In this document: piece after piece, positions 17,722-25,827 of the stretch
How the letters are laid out: each line of letters opens with the position of its first letter
Position numbering within the stretch: the stretch's first letter is position 1
DNA from: Paraburkholderia phosphatilytica
GTDB taxonomy: Bacteria; Pseudomonadota; Gammaproteobacteria; Burkholderiales; Burkholderiaceae
Assembly (NCBI RefSeq): GCF_003443895.1
Contig: NZ_QQOA01000051.1
Span: 1 to 46,087, forward strand
Reading direction: 5' to 3'
DNA length: 46,087 nucleotides
Position numbers and translations under genes: made by a program
The notes under the pieces: generated by a model
Seen by the model: the letters and a program-made list of their open reading frames with translations, nothing else
Told to the model about the DNA's origin: nothing
Database searches by the model: none

Positions 17722-18504
17722 TCAGAACGTGCTGACCGCCGCGCTTTCGATGCCCCACGTCTTGAGAATCGATTGATAGGTGCCGTCGGCCTTCATCGCT
17801 TCGAGCCCCTTGCGCACCTTGGCTGCCAGCGCCGCGTTGTCTTTCGGAATACCGATGCCGAGCTGCATCGGGCTGATGCCGGTCGCGATCTTCTTGTAGC
17901 CGCTGTTGTGGTTCATGAAGTACGACACCAGCGAATCGGTGGCGATGAACGCGTCGACGCTGCTGTTTTCGAGCGCGCGGAGCGCCACGGGCTGCGTGTC
18001 GAAGGCCTGAATCGTGATCTCGGGCTTGCCGGCCGCCTTGCATTTTTCGCTTTCGTCCTGCAGCACCTTCATCGAGCCCGAGCCTTGCAGCACGCTGGCG
18101 GAATGGCCGCACAGGTCGCTGGCGGAGGCGAGCTTCGCGTTCTGCCGCGCGATGATCGTTTGCGATGCCATGATGTAAGGCACCATCTGGATCACGCTCT
18201 GACGCTCGGGCGTCACGTACATCGCCGCGCAGACCACGTCGAAGCGGTCGGCCTGCAACGCCGGAATCAAGCCCTTGAAGTCGAGGTTGACGAAGTCCGG
18301 CGTGTCGCCCAGCTGCTTCGCCAGCGCGCCGCACATCGCGACGTCGACGCCGGTCGGCTTGCTGTTCTGATCGAAGAATCCCCAGGGCATCTGCGTCAGC
18401 GACGTGCCGATCCGCAGATGTCCCGCCTGGGTTTCCGCCTTTGCCGTTCCCGCGATACACAGTCCTGCCGTCAAGCCGATGCCGATAATCCTCGCGATGC
18501 GCAT
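17722..18504 (-). CDS. Polar amino-acid ABC transporter solute-binding protein (family 3)
   Basis: 260 residues. A Sec signal peptide with a hydrophobic core at 5-19 and probable cleavage after 'AKA' (residue 23) is followed by a family-3 binding domain ('LRIGTSLTQMPWGFFD', 'GVDVAMCGALAKQLG', 'FDVVCAAMYVTPER'). AGGAG lies six bases before the ATG. It is the first gene of the run binding protein, DapA-family lyase, permease, ATPase, all on the minus strand with short gaps. Ligand is likely an amino acid or derivative. Confidence 0.92.
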   Translation of the reverse strand: MRIARIIGIGLTAGLCIAGTAKAETQAGHLRIGTSLTQMPWGFFDQNSKPTGVDVAMCGALAKQLGDTPDFVNLDFKGLIPALQADRFDVVCAAMYVTPERQSVIQMVPYIMASQTIIARQNAKLASASDLCGHSASVLQGSGSMKVLQDESEKCKAAGKPEITIQAFDTQPVALRALENSSVDAFIATDSLVSYFMNHNSGYKKIATGISPMQLGIGIPKDNAALAAKVRKGLEAMKADGTYQSILKTWGIESAAVSTF

Positions 18505-18653
18505 TGCGATCTCCTGTTCGTTATCGTCGTACCGCCGTGTTGCAAAATCATCCGTCGCCGTAACTCGACGCCGCGTTCCTTGAGCGCCGCTTCATCAAAG
18601 CTTTGCCCGCGCTAATGCTGTCGAAGCATGCGATGCGAAACGCGGCGATGCGC

Positions 18654-19724
18654 TCAGCTCAGCACCCACTCCTTGAAACGCAGCGTGAGCTCGTCGTAGT
18701 GGTCCGCCCACCACGCGTCGTTGCTGAACACGCTCGCCTGGTTGTTCGGATCGGGGAGCCATCTGCGCGCTTCGGGCTGCATCATCGGCAACGCGGACCG
18801 GCGCGCCGGCGTGTTGAGCAGGATGTTCATCAGCGCGGCCTGACGGTCGGGGCGCAACGCAAACTGCACGAACTTCATCGCGTTGGCCTTGTTGGGCGCA
18901 TTTTTCAGCACGACCAGATACTGCAGGCCGCGCATGTTCTGTCTGAACGAAAACTGCATCGGCTTGCCCGCATCCTGCGCGGCCTTCACGCGCGTCGAAT
19001 ACGTGTAGCTGAAATCGATCTGGCCGGTCTCGACCAGCGCGACCGTCTGCGGCGTCTGGTCGATCCAGTTCGACACGTAAGGCTTGATGCGATCGAGCGA
19101 GCGGAATGCGCGCTCGACGTCGAGCGGATACATTTTTCCGGGCGGCACGCCGTCGGCCAGCAAGGCCATTTCCAGCGTTTCGCTGACGCGGTTGCGCAAG
19201 CCGCGATGGCCTGGGAATCGCTTCACGTCCCACAGTTCCGCGAAGGTCTCGGGATGCTTGCCCGCCGGAAATTTGCTGTTGTCCCAGCAGATGCCGCCCG
19301 TATAGCTGAAAAACGGCACCGCGTCTTTCGTCATCGGCGCGATCAGATCGTGGGTGTCGGTCATCGCCGGATCGAGCGCTTCCCAATAGCCGTTCTTCGA
19401 GCCAGTCATCGCCATCGGGCCGACCGCATCGAACACGTCCCATTGCACGTTGTTCGTCGTGACCTGCGCCTTGACCTTCGCGAGATCCGGTGTATCGACG
19501 ATCGTCACCGGCACGCCGAACTCTTTTTCGAAGGGCTTCGTCAGCTCCTTTTCGACGCCGTCGCGATACGCGCCGCCCCAGCTCACCAGCACCAGGTTGC
19601 CGGCAGCACGCGCCTTGCGCGAAGTCATGAGCATGGGCGCGCCCAGCACGCCCGACAACAACGTGGACCCTGCTGCCTGCAGAAGCTTGCGTCGCGTTGC
19701 CACGACGGGTTTTCTCGTTGACAT
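18654..19724 (-). CDS. Tat-exported ABC solute-binding protein, PotD-like (copy 2)
   Basis: 356 residues, same length and register as the copies at 8971 and 22277. Tat motif 'RRKLLQ' at 11-16 and probable cleavage after 'ARA' at 40. The lumen-side landmarks 'LVSWGGAYRDG', 'GSKNGYWEALDPA' and the C-terminal 'DELTLRFKEWVLS' match the paralogues. AAAGGA precedes the ATG. It follows a porin by 59 bp and has no PotBC or PotA genes of its own; it probably delivers a related ligand to the single PotBCA complex or acts as a chemoreceptor partner. That is inference. Confidence 0.9.
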   Translation of the reverse strand: MSTRKPVVATRRKLLQAAGSTLLSGVLGAPMLMTSRKARAAGNLVLVSWGGAYRDGVEKELTKPFEKEFGVPVTIVDTPDLAKVKAQVTTNNVQWDVFDAVGPMAMTGSKNGYWEALDPAMTDTHDLIAPMTKDAVPFFSYTGGICWDNSKFPAGKHPETFAELWDVKRFPGHRGLRNRVSETLEMALLADGVPPGKMYPLDVERAFRSLDRIKPYVSNWIDQTPQTVALVETGQIDFSYTYSTRVKAAQDAGKPMQFSFRQNMRGLQYLVVLKNAPNKANAMKFVQFALRPDRQAALMNILLNTPARRSALPMMQPEARRWLPDPNNQASVFSNDAWWADHYDELTLRFKEWVLS

Positions 19725-19744
19725 GTCGATGTCCTTTAGAGAAC

Positions 19745-19764
19745 CGGGGCTCGTGCGAGCCCCG
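19745..19764 (-). terminator. Hairpin downstream of porin 1
   Basis: A 9-bp perfect stem (core GGGGCTCG / CGAGCCCC) with a 2-nt centre lies about 20 bp after the porin stop. In the minus-strand direction it is followed by only a short pyrimidine stretch, so it may be a partial terminator or a 3'-end stabiliser between the porin and the downstream binding-protein gene. Confidence 0.5.
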
Positions 19765-19783
19765 CCTGCTTTCGTCGGAAACG

Positions 19784-20935
19784 TCAGAACCGATGCCGCA
19801 TGCCGACGATCGTCAGCATCTGGTTCGGCGTCGACGATGCGGTCAGGCCGTTGAGCGCGGCCACCGCCGGGCCGCCGGTCGAGTCGGTGCCCGACGCATG
19901 CTGGTACATCACGTCCGCATACAGGTCCGTGCGCTTGGACAGCAGGTACACCGCGCCCAGCACGCCCTGGTTATAGGTCGCCTGGTGCACGCCAAAACCC
20001 CGCGTGTAGTCGTACGCCGCGCCGAGCAGCAATGCAGGCGTCAGCTGATACTTGAAGTTGAGTTCGGCGTTGTTGAACATCGCCGAACGGCCGACGTTGG
20101 TCGACGCGAGGCCGGACTCGGTGCCGAGATTCCCGAATTGCGTGTAGCTGTACGTTCCGCCGATGGTCGCGGCGCCGAACGTATAAGCGCCGCCCGCCGC
20201 GATGATCTGCTGCGTGTGCGCCGACGCGTAGCCCGAGAAGATCCGGTTCGTTACGTTCGACGCCGTCGCGCTGGACGTCGCGTTGTTGCCGTACAGCGAA
20301 TAGTTCGGATCGCGAATGTTTTCGTACGCCACGCCGAGTGCGACCGGTCCCTGCTTGTAGGCCGCGCCCACTGCGTAGATCTGGTTGCGCGTGTACTGGC
20401 CGGCCACGCCGCCCAGGCTGTACATGCCGCCGAACGTGAAGCCGCTGTAGTCGAGGCTCTTGAACTTGATCGTGTTGTTGATCCGGTTGGTGCCGTTGAC
20501 GTTGTCCAGGTCGCCCGGATGCGCGCCGAAATACGGCGACCACTGGTTGGCGGCTTCGAACGGACCGGGGTAGTCGGTGATCGAGTCGTACTGGCGGCCG
20601 ATCAGGACCGTACCGATCGACGTGGACGTGAGGCCCACGTAGACTTGCCGGCCGAACAGGTCGCCGCCCTGGCCGAGCTTGCCGTTGTTGAGGCTGTAGC
20701 CGCTCTCGAGTACGAACAGCGTCTGCAGGCCGCCACCGAGGTCCTCGTTGCCCTTCAACCCCCAGCGGCTGCCGTTGATGTTGCCGCTCGACATCTCGGC
20801 CAGGCTGTGACCGCCCGTATTGTTCACGTAGACCATGCCGACGTCGATCAGTCCGTACAGCGTGACGCTGCTTTGCGCGTGGGCGAGCGTCGACACGCTG
20901 GCGAGACTGGCCAGGAATATCAGTTTCTTTTTCAT
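19784..20935 (-). CDS. Gram-negative porin, Burkholderia/Neisseria general-porin family (porin 1)
   Basis: 383 residues. The signal peptide starts 'MKKKLIFLASLASVSTLAHA' with cleavage expected after residue 20. The mature protein begins with the family-typical 'SSVTLYGLIDVG', contains 'GGLQTLFVLESGYS' and 'FGRQVYVGLTS', and ends in 'GMRHRF' with the terminal Phe needed for outer-membrane insertion. It is an OmpC-like 16-strand trimeric porin. Upstream in-frame codons to 21058 lack a signal peptide and are discarded. It is divergent from aldolase copy 2 and upstream of a binding protein, so it probably admits the same substrate. Confidence 0.93.
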   Translation of the reverse strand: MKKKLIFLASLASVSTLAHAQSSVTLYGLIDVGMVYVNNTGGHSLAEMSSGNINGSRWGLKGNEDLGGGLQTLFVLESGYSLNNGKLGQGGDLFGRQVYVGLTSTSIGTVLIGRQYDSITDYPGPFEAANQWSPYFGAHPGDLDNVNGTNRINNTIKFKSLDYSGFTFGGMYSLGGVAGQYTRNQIYAVGAAYKQGPVALGVAYENIRDPNYSLYGNNATSSATASNVTNRIFSGYASAHTQQIIAAGGAYTFGAATIGGTYSYTQFGNLGTESGLASTNVGRSAMFNNAELNFKYQLTPALLLGAAYDYTRGFGVHQATYNQGVLGAVYLLSKRTDLYADVMYQHASGTDSTGGPAVAALNGLTASSTPNQMLTIVGMRHRF

Positions 20936-21100
20936 AAGGACGAACCTTGGGAGAGTTGACGGATCGAGCCGCTCATATCCGACCTTGACGCGGCGATGGA
21001 CAGCGGCCGGAACCGGGTCTTCCTGGTTCCGACACCGAGCGCAGCGTAGGCAAGTCAAAAAATTGACTCGCGCAAGATCGGTTCGTCCTTAACTTGAGTT

Positions 21101-21113
21101 TTAGCGCGGCTTA
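21101..21113. promoter_or_regulatory. LysR-type operator candidate TTAGC-N3-GCTTA
   Basis: TTAGC GCG GCTTA has exact T-N11-A geometry and is nearly symmetrical. It is similar to the element at 15160 and to the one 85 bp downstream, the spacing often seen between recognition and activation sites being shorter, so the two may serve the divergent porin and aldolase genes separately. Confidence 0.5.
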
Positions 21114-21185
21114 ACCAAGCGAAAAAACCGGCGCCCAGCGCCTGGCTCGACGCCCCCCCTTTCCAGCCGGGTTCCGCACGAAGGT

Positions 21186-21198
21186 TTAGTCCGGCTAA
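21186..21198. promoter_or_regulatory. LysR-type operator candidate TTAGT-N3-GCTAA
   Basis: TTAGT CCG GCTAA again keeps the T-N11-A geometry; the outer TTAG/CTAA arms are perfectly symmetrical. It lies 136-148 bp upstream of the aldolase start, almost the same distance as the 15160 box from the amidohydrolase start. Confidence 0.5.
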
Positions 21199-21333
21199 TA
21201 CAATCGTTCAGCGAAGTTGATGGTGTACCGGTACGCTTTTTGATGTCTCTAATGTCTCGCTAAACGCGGTCTTGCCAAACGCGCTCCGGCGTTTTGAGCT
21301 GGAGCGTCTTTCGAGCGACTTATCGAGGCACAC

Positions 21334-22239
21334 ATGAGCACCCGTCACAAGTACACAGGCATTCTCACGTCGGTCCCCACCCCCTTCGATTCGAAAGGTC
21401 AGTTCAATGCGCCGGTGTTGCGCCAGCTGATCGAACGGCTGATCGACGCGCAGGCGGACGCGATCGTGCCGGTCGGCGGAACCGGCGAATACATTTCGTT
21501 GACGTTCCGCGAACGTCTCGCAGTGGTGGAGAGCACGCTCGAAGCGGTCGGTGGCCGCTGCCCGGTGATTCCCGGCATCATCTCGGCCGGCATCAACGAT
21601 GCGGTCGAGAACGCGCAGGCTTACGTCGAAGCCGGCGCGAAGGCGGTGATGGTCGTCACGCCCTACTACTACCGCCCGACCCAGGAAGGCGTGCTCGACT
21701 ACTACAAGCATCTGTCCGACAAGGTGGATGCCGACATCATCCTGTACGAGATTCCGTATCGCACCGGCGTTTCGCTGCATTACAACACCGTCAACCGGCT
21801 GGCCGAGATGACGCGCGTGGTCGGTATGAAGGCCTGCAATCCCGATCTCGCGCAGCAGATGCGCGTGGCGGAGCAGTCGGCGTCGAAGATGGCGATCCTG
21901 AGCGGCGAGGAAGACGTGCTACCTCTGCACGTGGCGATGGGTGCGGTCGGCGGCATCATCTCCAGTTCCAACCTGGTGCCGCGTCAATGGAAGCGCATAC
22001 TCGATCTCGCGCTTGACGGGCGTCTGAAGGAATCGATCGCGCTGCATGCGACGCTGCGCCCGCTGATCGATGCGGTCTTTGCCGAGCCCAACCCGGCGCC
22101 GCTGAAAACCGCACTGACGCTCACCGGCCTCGATTTCGGCGGCGTGCTGCCGCCGCTCTTCCCCACGTCCAGCGCCCTGCGGCAACGGCTCGAGCAGATC
22201 GTGCCCGCATTCGTCGAACGAGAGTCCGCGCGAGTCTGA
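21334..22239 (+). CDS. DapA-family pyruvate-dependent aldolase/lyase, copy 2
   Basis: 301 residues aligned in register with the copy at 10072: 'GGTGEY' at 48-53, Tyr138 in 'LYEIPYRTG', Schiff-base Lys166 in 'GMKACN', and the same 'FAEPNPA' segment. Differences concentrate at the ends. It is the first gene of a plus-strand operon (aldolase, binding protein, FAD dehydrogenase, ProC-like reductase), divergent from porin 1. The catabolic setting argues against lysine biosynthesis. Likely reaction: retro-aldol release of pyruvate from a 2-oxo-4-hydroxy acid. Having two near-twins suggests either dosage or two related substrates. Confidence 0.87.
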   Translation: MSTRHKYTGILTSVPTPFDSKGQFNAPVLRQLIERLIDAQADAIVPVGGTGEYISLTFRERLAVVESTLEAVGGRCPVIPGIISAGINDAVENAQAYVEAGAKAVMVVTPYYYRPTQEGVLDYYKHLSDKVDADIILYEIPYRTGVSLHYNTVNRLAEMTRVVGMKACNPDLAQQMRVAEQSASKMAILSGEEDVLPLHVAMGAVGGIISSSNLVPRQWKRILDLALDGRLKESIALHATLRPLIDAVFAEPNPAPLKTALTLTGLDFGGVLPPLFPTSSALRQRLEQIVPAFVERESARV

Positions 22240-22276
22240 CGGGCGGCCCGGCTCACCACTACAAGAGGAGATCAGC

Positions 22277-23347
22277 ATGGCATCGAATCGCACAACCGGC
22301 CTGGACAGGCGCCGCTTCCTGCAACTCGCGGGATCGGCGCTCGCGGGCAGCGCGCTTGCCGCGCCAATGATCGTCACGTCGCGCAAGGCGCTCGCCGCCG
22401 AAAACCTCACGGTCGTGAGCTGGGGCGGCAACTATCGCAAGGGCGTGGAGGAAGCGCTCGCGAAGCCGTTCGAGAAAGAGTTCGGCGTGAACGTCACGCT
22501 GGTGGATACGCCGGATCTCGCCAAGGTGAAGGCGCAGGTCATGACGAACAACGTGCAATGGGACGTGTTCGATGCGCCGGGTTCGATGGCCTTCAACGGC
22601 GCGAAGAACGGCTACTGGGAACCGCTCGATCCGGCGCTCTTCAATGCGTCCGACCTGATCGCGCCGGTGCGCAAGGAGATGGTGCCGTTCTATGGCTTCA
22701 CCGGCGGCATCTGCTGGGACGGCAAGCGCTTCCCCGACGGCAAGCATCCGCAAACCTTCGCGGACTACTTCGACTTCAAGCGCTTTCCCGGTCCGCGCAC
22801 GTTGCGCAACCGCGCGTTCGAAACGCTGGAAATCGCGCTGCTCGCGGACGGCGTGCCGCCCGAAAAGGTCTATCCGCTCGACGTGGACCGCGCGTTCCGC
22901 GCGCTCGATCGCGTGAAGCCATCTATCGCGAACTGGGTCGAGCAGACGCCGCAGACCGTGACGCTCGTGGAAACCGGTCAGGTCGATTTCAGCTACACGT
23001 ACGCGACGCGCGTGAAGGAAGCGCAGGAAGCGAACCAGCCGGTCGACTTCTCGTTCAAGCAGACGCTGACAGGCCTCGAATATCTGGTGGTGCTGAAGAA
23101 CTCGCCGAACCGGAAGGACGCGATGAAGTTCGTGCAGTTTGCGCTGCGCCCCGACCGCCAGGCCGCGTTGATGAACCTGCACGGCAATACGCCCGCGAGC
23201 AAAAGCGCGCGAGCAATGATGGACCCTGCCGTTCGCAAATGGCTGTCCGATCCGAACAACAAGTCGAACCTGCTCATCAACGACGCGTACTGGGGCGATC
23301 ACTACGACGAACTGACGCTGCGCTTCAAGGAATGGGCGCTGTCCTGA
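22277..23347 (+). CDS. Tat-exported ABC solute-binding protein, PotD-like (copy 3)
   Basis: 356 residues. Tat motif 'RRRFLQ' at 11-16 and likely cleavage after 'ALA' at residue 40. Mature sequence closely follows copy 1 ('LTVVSWGGNYRKG', 'FGVNVTLVDTPDLAKVKAQ', 'NGYWEPLDPALFN'). An AGAGGAG site precedes the ATG. It lies 37 bp after aldolase copy 2, reproducing the aldolase-then-binding-protein order of the minus-strand module but without transporter genes. It probably depends on the PotBCA complex encoded at 6001-8913. Confidence 0.92.
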   Translation: MASNRTTGLDRRRFLQLAGSALAGSALAAPMIVTSRKALAAENLTVVSWGGNYRKGVEEALAKPFEKEFGVNVTLVDTPDLAKVKAQVMTNNVQWDVFDAPGSMAFNGAKNGYWEPLDPALFNASDLIAPVRKEMVPFYGFTGGICWDGKRFPDGKHPQTFADYFDFKRFPGPRTLRNRAFETLEIALLADGVPPEKVYPLDVDRAFRALDRVKPSIANWVEQTPQTVTLVETGQVDFSYTYATRVKEAQEANQPVDFSFKQTLTGLEYLVVLKNSPNRKDAMKFVQFALRPDRQAALMNLHGNTPASKSARAMMDPAVRKWLSDPNNKSNLLINDAYWGDHYDELTLRFKEWALS

Positions 23348-23409
23348 TTCCGGCCATCCCATCGCAGGACAGGACGGCCGCAATCGAATCCATCACCACC
23401 GGAACAGAT

Positions 23410-24840
23410 ATGGAAGCGAACGAAATCGTCGCGGCGATGCAGTCGATCGCCGGCGCGGCAAGCGTGGCCAGCGCGGCGAACGACATGGCCCCGCATTTCA
23501 TCGACTGGAGAAAGCGCCATACGGGCGTCTCGGCATGCGTCGTGTTTCCGCGCAGCACCGAAGACGTATCGAACGTGCTCGCGTTCTGCAACGAGCATCG
23601 CATCAAGGTATTCCCGCAAGGCGGCAACACGAGCACGTGCGGAGGCTCGGTGCCGGACGAAAGCGGCAGCAGCATCGTGCTCAACCTCGCGAAGATAAAT
23701 CGCATCGTCGAGGTCAACGCGCAGGACAACTCGATGACGGTGCAGGCCGGCTGCATCCTGGCCGACATTCAGGCAGCGGCGGACCAGGTCGACCGGCTCT
23801 TTCCGCTGTCGCTCGGCGCGGAGGGCTCGTGTCAGATCGGCGGCAATCTCGCGACCAATGCGGGCGGCACGAACGTGGTGCGCTTCGGCAACACGCGCGA
23901 TCTCGTGCTGGGCATCGAAGCGGTGCTGCCCGATGGCCGCATCTGGAACGGGCTGCGCACGCTGCGCAAGAACAATAGCGGTTACGACCTCAAGCATCTG
24001 TTCATCGGCGCGGAAGGGACGCTCGGCATCATCACCGCGGCCACTCTGAAGCTGTTTCCGAAGCCACGCGCGCGCGCCACGGCCATTCTCGGCTTCGCGC
24101 ACGTGCAGGATGCGGTCGACGAAGGCATCAAGCTGCAGATGCAGTTTCCCGGCGAACTCGTCGGCCTCGAACTGATATCGAAGAGCGAGTTCGACATCTC
24201 GCTGCGTCACGCCGCGCAAACGCGCAATCCGTTCGAGGCGACGCCCGAATGGATCGTGCTGGTCGAACTGGCCGCGAGTTCGGCGACGAGCGAAGCATGG
24301 ACGGACCGCCTGACCGAATATCTGCGCTTCGCGTTCGAGGATGGCATCCTTCGCGACGCGGTGGTCGCGACGAGCGAGCAGCAGCGCGCGGACCTGTGGA
24401 AAATCCGGCACAGCATCACCGAGTCGAACGTGCGGGAAGGCATGGGCATTACGCACGACATCGCCGTGCCGACCTACTGCATTCCCGCGTTCATCGAGCA
24501 GGCCGGCAAGGCGCTGCAGCAGCACTTTCCCGACGCGTTGCCTGTCGTCGTCGGCCATATGGGCGACGGCAATCTGCACTACATCGCGATGTTCAGTCAC
24601 ACGTACTGGGCAGCGCTGCCCGATCGCAGAAAGACGCAGCTCGAATTGAGCCATCTGCTGTACGACATCTCGGCGGCGATGGGCGGCACCTTTAGCGCCG
24701 AGCACGGCATCGGTTCGCTGCACGTGCCGGAAATGCCGATATACAAGGATCCGGTCGAGATCGCGCTGATGCATTCCGTGAAGGCGCTGCTCGACCCTCG
24801 CGACACGATGAACCCTGGGCGCGTGTTGCCCCAGTCATGA
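23410..24840 (+). CDS. FAD-linked D-2-hydroxy acid dehydrogenase (GlcD/D-2-hydroxyglutarate dehydrogenase family), copy 2
   Basis: 476 residues, in register with the enzyme at 4545-5999 and eight residues shorter at the C-terminus. Same FAD-domain motifs ('PQGGNTSTCGG', 'CQIGGNLATNAGG') and same catalytic motifs ('GHMGDGNLH', 'SAEHGIG', 'LDPRDTMNPGRVL'). The frame is open far upstream but inside the binding-protein gene; the ATG at 23410 matches the paralogue. Electrons probably go to ETF or quinone. It replaces the position that the transporter plus dehydrogenase hold in the other module. Confidence 0.9.
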   Translation: MEANEIVAAMQSIAGAASVASAANDMAPHFIDWRKRHTGVSACVVFPRSTEDVSNVLAFCNEHRIKVFPQGGNTSTCGGSVPDESGSSIVLNLAKINRIVEVNAQDNSMTVQAGCILADIQAAADQVDRLFPLSLGAEGSCQIGGNLATNAGGTNVVRFGNTRDLVLGIEAVLPDGRIWNGLRTLRKNNSGYDLKHLFIGAEGTLGIITAATLKLFPKPRARATAILGFAHVQDAVDEGIKLQMQFPGELVGLELISKSEFDISLRHAAQTRNPFEATPEWIVLVELAASSATSEAWTDRLTEYLRFAFEDGILRDAVVATSEQQRADLWKIRHSITESNVREGMGITHDIAVPTYCIPAFIEQAGKALQQHFPDALPVVVGHMGDGNLHYIAMFSHTYWAALPDRRKTQLELSHLLYDISAAMGGTFSAEHGIGSLHVPEMPIYKDPVEIALMHSVKALLDPRDTMNPGRVLPQS

Positions 24841-24868
24841 ACGGCGTGCTTCAACACCTTTAAAACCG

Positions 24869-24901
24869 GGCGCAGAAAAACGGGCTTTTCGCCCCTGCGC
24901 C
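24869..24901 (+). other. Intercistronic stem-loop before the ProC-like gene
   Basis: GGCGCAG (24869-24875) pairs with CTGCGCC (24895-24901), and the loop contains a smaller GGGC-TTTTC-GCCC hairpin. It lies in the 77-bp gap between the FAD dehydrogenase and the ProC-like gene. It could attenuate or stabilise the transcript; there is no terminal T run after the outer stem. Confidence 0.45.
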
Positions 24902-24917
24902 GCTCTAGAGAAACGAT

Positions 24918-25688
24918 ATGCGACTAGGATTTGTAGGTACCGGCGTCATCACGCAAGCGATCGTAACCGGACTGGTGCGTGTGGGCGCGCCTTTCGATTC
25001 GATCGCGCTGTCGAACCGGAATGCGCACACCGCCGCGAGCCTCGCGGCGCTCGATGCACGTATCCATGTGTGCGAGTCGAACCAGGCCGTGCTCGATGCA
25101 TCGGACGTCGTGTGTCTGGCGATCCGCCCGCAGATCGCGGAGGACGTCCTGGCCGAACTGAAGTTTTCGCCCGCGCACCGTGTGATCAGCTTCGTCGCCG
25201 GCATGAAGATGGACGAACTGAGAAAACGGATCGATCGCGTCCAGCACATCGTGCGCGCCATTCCGCTGCCCGCGGTGGCCGATGCGCTCGGCAGCACGAC
25301 GCTCTATCCGCAGGACGACGTTGCGCGTGCGCTGTTCAACCAGGTAGGTGTGGCCGTCGAAGTGGAGAACGAACATCAGTTCGACTGTCTGTCCGCCGCA
25401 ACCGCGACGATGGCGAGCTTTTATGCCGTGCTCGAAAGCCAGGCGCAATGGCTCGTCGCACAGGGGCTCGCCTATGACAAGGCACGCGCCTTTCTCGCGG
25501 CGTATTCGCTTGGGCTCGCACACGGCGCGAAAACGAGCGATGCACCGTTCGACGATCTGGTGAACCAGTCGATGACGCCTGGCGGCATCAACGAGCAGTT
25601 GCATCACGAGCTGCTTGGCAAAGCCAGCTACGCCCAGTATCAACATGCATTGACCGGCGTGCTCGACCGGATCGAAGGGCGGCGCTAA
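24918..25688 (+). CDS. Pyrroline-5-carboxylate reductase (ProC) family protein
   Basis: 256 residues, slightly shorter than housekeeping ProC. The NAD(P)-binding fold starts at residue 3 with 'GFVGTGVITQAI', and the C-terminal catalytic dimer domain shows 'MTPGGINEQL' (219-228), matching the TSPGGTTE motif of ProC with substitutions. The substituted motifs and the catabolic operon suggest a different substrate from biosynthetic proline formation, perhaps a hydroxylated pyrroline carboxylate. It is the only other gene besides the ALDH4 enzyme that points to five-carbon cyclic imino acids. It lies between the FAD dehydrogenase and LysR copy 2. Confidence 0.82.
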   Translation: MRLGFVGTGVITQAIVTGLVRVGAPFDSIALSNRNAHTAASLAALDARIHVCESNQAVLDASDVVCLAIRPQIAEDVLAELKFSPAHRVISFVAGMKMDELRKRIDRVQHIVRAIPLPAVADALGSTTLYPQDDVARALFNQVGVAVEVENEHQFDCLSAATATMASFYAVLESQAQWLVAQGLAYDKARAFLAAYSLGLAHGAKTSDAPFDDLVNQSMTPGGINEQLHHELLGKASYAQYQHALTGVLDRIEGRR

Positions 25689-25827
25689 CGGCAACAGCGT
25701 GATCAGGCGCGCGCGCTGGCTGTCGTCACGCGACGCGCGCTGCAGGCACCTTCCGGCTGAAAACTTTGATACGCTTTGCCCATCGGGTCGTGACATCACT
25801 GGCGGATATTCGGGGGCAACGCACGGC

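Larger units (their letters stand above)
20936..21333. promoter_or_regulatory. 398-bp divergent control region between porin 1 and aldolase copy 2
   Basis: No gene is visible. It holds four notable elements: an inverted repeat CGGAACC/GGTTCCG (21008-21031) in the porin leader; AGTCAA-N4-TTGACT (21053-21068); two LysR-type boxes (21101-21113, 21186-21198); and the 10-bp palindrome GTACCGGTAC (21225-21234). A GAGG ribosome site for the aldolase lies five bases before its ATG. Sigma-70 elements cannot be fixed with confidence. Confidence 0.6.

Noticed and set aside
10072..22239. Naming the DapA-type genes dapA (lysine biosynthesis)
   Set aside because: Active-site loop changes, duplication and placement beside transporters and dehydrogenases indicate catabolic lyases.
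25703..25742. GC-rich inverted repeat between the ProC-like and LysR copy 2 genes as a terminator
   Set aside because: Made only of alternating GC (GCGCGCG/CGCGCGC), common by chance in this composition, with no T run.
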